DNA of 64,000 nucleotides from positions 248,001-312,000 of the forward strand of contig SEFP01000002.1 of the NCBI GenBank assembly GCA_004144185.1, given 5' to 3'. The position numbers and the translations under genes are program-made. Below, piece after piece: positions 61,054 through 64,000 of the stretch. Source of the DNA: Sphingobacteriales bacterium (lineage in GTDB: Bacteria > Bacteroidota > Bacteroidia > Chitinophagales > Chitinophagaceae). How positions within the stretch are numbered: the stretch's first letter is position 1; each line of letters opens with the position of its first letter. The notes under the pieces were generated by a model. That model saw only the letters and a program-made list of their open reading frames with translations. It ran no database searches and was not told where the DNA came from.

Positions 61054-63186
61054 TTACGAATGAAGTTGTAGGAGTACGGACTGGCCTTTCTGAATGGCAC
61101 TTCCTGCCGGCAACGATTGGCTTTGTACCGTACCGCTGCCCTGAATCTGAACATTCAGGCCTTGTTTCTCAAGAAGATAAATTGCATCGCGCAGTCCCAT
61201 GCCTACCACATCCGGAACCAGCCCGCGTTGCGCTGTTTTCCGGACCGGCTGCAGTCTGTGGGCACTGTCTACGCTGAGTCCGACAATCTCCGTATCACCA
61301 GCTCCGGAAAGCGCCGGGCGGCCGAGGCTGTTCATCAGCCGGGAGACCACTGCACCGGCGGCCGGACGGGAGACCATTTTGCCGCCGTCGAGTCGTGCAA
61401 ACGAATCGAGCGGACCGGCCCATGAACCCAGATCGGATGCAAATATTTTATCGGCCACCATCCGGAAGACCGGTGCGGCCAGTGTACCACCATAATACGA
61501 ACCGGCATGCGGACGCGTACGGATCACCACACAAATGGTGTAGCGCGGCTTATCAGCGGGGAAATAGCCTACAAAGGTTCCCTGATACACGCCCATCCGG
61601 TAGGTAATGCCTTTATCCGCTACCTGTGCAGTACCCGTTTTACCGGCGATGCGATAGTTGGGCGATTGAATGTGTTTGCCGGTTCCGGAGAGCACCACTT
61701 CTTCTGCGCAGGAGCGAAGCTGACGGATGCCGGCCGAATCGACAATGGATTCATTCAGTACGACCGGATCAAATACTTTCACATCCCTGCCGTATTCCCG
61801 GACGGAGTGAATCAGATATGGCTTCATCATCCGTCCGTTATTGGCTACTGCATTGTACAGCATACAGGTATGAAGCGGGGTTACCATCACGCCATACCCC
61901 GTAGCCATCCAAGGCAGAATCGTGTTGTTCCAGTGCTTGGAAGACGGACGGATCACCACTGGCTTAGGCTCTCCGGCCAGCTCGATACCGGTGCGGTCCA
62001 GGAGGTGAAGCTCTTCGATGTGTTTAATGAATTTTTCCGGATTCTTGGCATAATGCTCAAAAGCCAGAGTCGCCATTCCTACGTTGCTCGAATGGGCAAA
62101 CGCTTCCCGAATCGGCATGGTGCCCAGTCCGTGGTGCGAATCGTGCATGGTACGGTTACCAAATACTTTGGCACCACCGGCACAGTTTACCAGATCATCG
62201 GTATTGATATAACCATCTTTCAGTAAGGCCGCCAGGGTCGCCATTTTAAATGTGGATCCCGGTTCTGCCAGTACAGTTGCATAGTTGATCGACTCGCCGA
62301 ATTTGCCGGTCGCCGAATCGCGTCCCAGGTTGGCCAGTGCTTTGACTTTGCCAGTCGATACTTCCATTACAATGCAGGTACCCTGCTGGCAGTTGTATTG
62401 TTCCAGCACCGATTGCAACGCATGGTGGGCCACATCCTGAATCCGCATATCCAGCGTCGTCACGATATCCCGACCGTTCTGAGGTTCTACTACAGAACCA
62501 TCAATGGTGGTCCAGCGGTTACCGACGATACGCTGACGGATACAGTTACCGTCGATTCCGGATAGCAGCGAATCACAGGTCGCTTCCAGTCCGGCAACGC
62601 TTTTAACCAGCCGCGCGTCTTTGCCAACGCCTTTCCAGACATAGCCGCTTTTACCGATGGTCCGGGACGCCAGCGCGCCGTAAGGAGCCACCCGCTTGTT
62701 TTTAGTTTCAAAAATCAGCCCGCCGCGCCGCTGTCCTTTATTGAGGATAGGCAGTTGACGCACGGCCTGAAACTGATAATAGGCCAGGTTTTTCCCGACT
62801 TCAAAATACCGGCTACCAGTAGCCTGTCCTTTCTGAAGTTTTGCTTTCCAGTCGGCAGCACTGCCTTTACCGGTGATCGTTGCCAATCCGCGCGAAAGCG
62901 TATCCAGGTAACGCGCAAACGTATCCGGCTTTGGAATGGTCAGATCGAGGTGTACATCAAACTGCGGAATGGTGCTCGACAGCAAGGTCCCATCTTCACT
63001 GTAAATATTACCGCGTTCTGCCGTCAGCGTATCGGTACGCAGGTTCATTTCCTGCGCACGCATCCGCAGCTCCGGCCCTTCCTTAACCTGAATCCAAGCG
63101 GCTTTAGCCACGATCATCACCCCCAGCAGACAGATTGCTGAGAAGGCTACATAGACCCGAAACCGTATGTCGCGTTTTACGTTCAT
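61054..63186 (-). CDS. ftsI: Penicillin-binding protein / division transpeptidase (FtsI-like) with PASTA domain
   Basis: Class B PBP. A transmembrane anchor (FSAICLLGVMIVAKAAWIQV) precedes a PBP dimer domain. The transpeptidase motifs are EPGSTFKMATLAALL (catalytic SxxK), AHSSNVGMA (SxN) and AGKTGTAQVAD (KTG). The last ~60 residues form one PASTA domain (VPDVVGMGLRDAIYLLEKQG). Length 710, longer than the E. coli protein (588) because of the PASTA tail. The ATG overlaps the ftsL stop by four bases. Confidence 0.94.
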   Translation of the reverse strand: MNVKRDIRFRVYVAFSAICLLGVMIVAKAAWIQVKEGPELRMRAQEMNLRTDTLTAERGNIYSEDGTLLSSTIPQFDVHLDLTIPKPDTFARYLDTLSRGLATITGKGSAADWKAKLQKGQATGSRYFEVGKNLAYYQFQAVRQLPILNKGQRRGGLIFETKNKRVAPYGALASRTIGKSGYVWKGVGKDARLVKSVAGLEATCDSLLSGIDGNCIRQRIVGNRWTTIDGSVVEPQNGRDIVTTLDMRIQDVAHHALQSVLEQYNCQQGTCIVMEVSTGKVKALANLGRDSATGKFGESINYATVLAEPGSTFKMATLAALLKDGYINTDDLVNCAGGAKVFGNRTMHDSHHGLGTMPIREAFAHSSNVGMATLAFEHYAKNPEKFIKHIEELHLLDRTGIELAGEPKPVVIRPSSKHWNNTILPWMATGYGVMVTPLHTCMLYNAVANNGRMMKPYLIHSVREYGRDVKVFDPVVLNESIVDSAGIRQLRSCAEEVVLSGTGKHIQSPNYRIAGKTGTAQVADKGITYRMGVYQGTFVGYFPADKPRYTICVVIRTRPHAGSYYGGTLAAPVFRMVADKIFASDLGSWAGPLDSFARLDGGKMVSRPAAGAVVSRLMNSLGRPALSGAGDTEIVGLSVDSAHRLQPVRKTAQRGLVPDVVGMGLRDAIYLLEKQGLNVQIQGSGTVQSQSLPAGSAIQKGQSVLLQLHS

Positions 63187-63602
63187 TTAGCGGCCGTGGT
63201 TTGAGAAGGTTCCGGAAAATCGGTGATACCGTTTTCCTTTGGAATGGTGTACGCCGGCAGCATCAACGGCTTCAGGCCAATGGCTGCCGAGCGACGAATG
63301 ACTTCCGCTTCTACGCCGGTAGCCATCAGCCGGGTTTTGGTATCCATATACCGCCACCGAAGCTCTTTAAGAGCCACCTGCTGCTTTTCAATTTCGCGCT
63401 GGCGCTCTACAGCAGTAGTGTTGCAGGAGATATAGACAACGCCCAAAAGCGCGATGAAGGCGAAGTACGGAATATTATTCACGATAGCCCCGTATGAAAT
63501 CCGGGCAAGCGCCGCCTTCCAGTCGGAGCGAATCCGCTGGGCGGGCGTCATCTCTACGATGCCGTCCGGAGAAGGTGGGGTGTTTGGGCGCTGGGTGTTC
63601 AT
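63183..63602 (-). CDS. ftsL: FtsL-like divisome protein
   Basis: Small bitopic protein of 139 residues. A ~45-residue cytoplasmic segment, one transmembrane helix ([18 protein letters not shown]) and a coiled-coil periplasmic segment ([20 protein letters not shown]) fit FtsL. Sequence conservation of FtsL is low, so the call rests on size, topology and the position between rsmH and ftsI, with ATGA overlaps on both sides. Confidence 0.8.
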   Translation of the reverse strand: MNTQRPNTPPSPDGIVEMTPAQRIRSDWKAALARISYGAIVNNIPYFAFIALLGVVYISCNTTAVERQREIEKQQVALKELRWRYMDTKTRLMATGVEAEVIRRSAAIGLKPLMLPAYTIPKENGITDFPEPSQTTAAK

Positions 63603-64000
63603 GCGTCGATACGTTCGGCGACCCGCAGACGGGCGCTACGGGAGCGGGGGTTTTGATGAAGCTCGGCTTCAGTCGGTTCAATCGGTTTGGCGTACACCGC
63701 TTTCAAAGGCGCGGGTGCTTCCGGAAGCGGCGACAGCTGCGCTTCCAGGCTTTGCTCCTCAAACCGGCCCCAGCGGATAAAACGCTTCACGAGCCGGTCT
63801 TCGAGGGAATGAAAGGAAATGACACTCAAACGTCCACCCGGATGCAGGCAATCGGGCGTTTGCTGCAGAAATTCTTTTAAGACAGCCAGCTCTTCATTGA
63901 CTTCGATCCGAAGCGCCTGAAACAGTTGGGCAAAATATTTATCGGGGCGGCCTTTAATGACCGGTGATACGGCAGCACGCAGATCCTGTACAGTTGTCAG
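63599..64000 (-). CDS. rsmH: 16S rRNA (cytosine-1402-N4)-methyltransferase RsmH, C-terminal part
   Basis: The frame runs off the window end, so only the C-terminal ~133 residues are seen. [40 protein letters not shown] and [20 protein letters not shown] are strongly diagnostic of RsmH (MraW). The C-terminus ends [17 protein letters not shown], as is typical. The short ORF at 63599-63829 in the track is only the end of this gene. The stop overlaps the ftsL start (ATGA). It begins the dcw gene order seen here. Confidence 0.95.
   Translation of the reverse strand: MTTVQDLRAAVSPVIKGRPDKYFAQLFQALRIEVNEELAVLKEFLQQTPDCLHPGGRLSVISFHSLEDRLVKRFIRWGRFEEQSLEAQLSPLPEAPAPLKAVYAKPIEPTEAELHQNPRSRSARLRVAERIDA

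Overview
The window looks like chromosomal DNA from a member of the Bacteroidota, probably a Chitinophagales-type gliding or environmental lineage. The evidence is: two secreted proteins with type IX secretion C-terminal sorting domains, a GldE-like gene next to mutY and ssb, an ExbB-ExbD-ExbD-TonB block, lipoproteins ending their signals in AAC or IAC followed by KKED, a dcw cluster without murF, and promoters that fit the Bacteroidota TTTG / TAnnTTTG consensus. No rRNA, tRNA, CRISPR array, prophage or insertion sequence was found. The genes are tightly packed and mostly housekeeping. Species-level assignment is not possible from the sequence alone.

Layout. 1-2.4 kb: edge of an unknown gene and a cobalamin-type radical SAM protein. 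2.4-3.3 kb: a non-coding convergent region with a 21-bp-period repeat array and several REP-like elements. 3.3-8.1 kb: a YycJ-like MBL hydrolase, a CDP-alcohol phosphatidyltransferase, a heptose-7-phosphate kinase, an APC permease and an OmpH/Skp chaperone. 8.4-13.8 kb: energy-transduction genes (exbB, three exbD, two tonB) showing a partial tandem duplication. 14.1-19.0 kb (+): ppa, a half-size TauE protein, asnS, a helix-hairpin-helix protein and an acyl-CoA dehydrogenase. 19.1-22.3 kb (-): two tandem lipoproteins with EF-hand-like loops, the N-terminal half of transketolase, and the 2-oxoglutarate dehydrogenase E2. 22.6-25.6 kb (+): mutY-ssb-gldE. 25.6-29.4 kb (-): a translationally coupled ubiA / type III PKS / methyltransferase / FAD oxidoreductase operon, a likely small biosynthetic cluster for a prenylated or alkylated phenolic or quinone. 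29.5-32.5 kb: two flavin enzymes and RNase Y. 32.7-37.5 kb: an NlpC/P60 peptidase, a secreted ten-repeat protein behind an attenuator-like leader, infC and thrS. 37.7-42.1 kb: a lipoprotein, an ABC transporter with a LolA-like protein, and an orphan histidine kinase. 42.2-48.6 kb: two large T9SS cargo proteins flanking an AhpC/AhpD-type peroxide system. 48.8-64 kb: the dcw division and cell-wall cluster (rsmH-ftsL-ftsI-murE-mraY-murD-ftsW-murG-murC-ftsQ-ftsA-ftsZ), all on the minus strand.

The most striking signal is not a gene. The palindromic octamer TTCCGGAA occurs about 89 times by my manual count, roughly one per 720 bp, where about one would be expected by chance. It lies in genes in all three reading frames, in intergenic spacers and inside terminator hairpins. 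This resembles the HIP1 palindrome of cyanobacteria or the DNA uptake sequences of Neisseria and Pasteurellaceae and has no explanation in the annotated genes.
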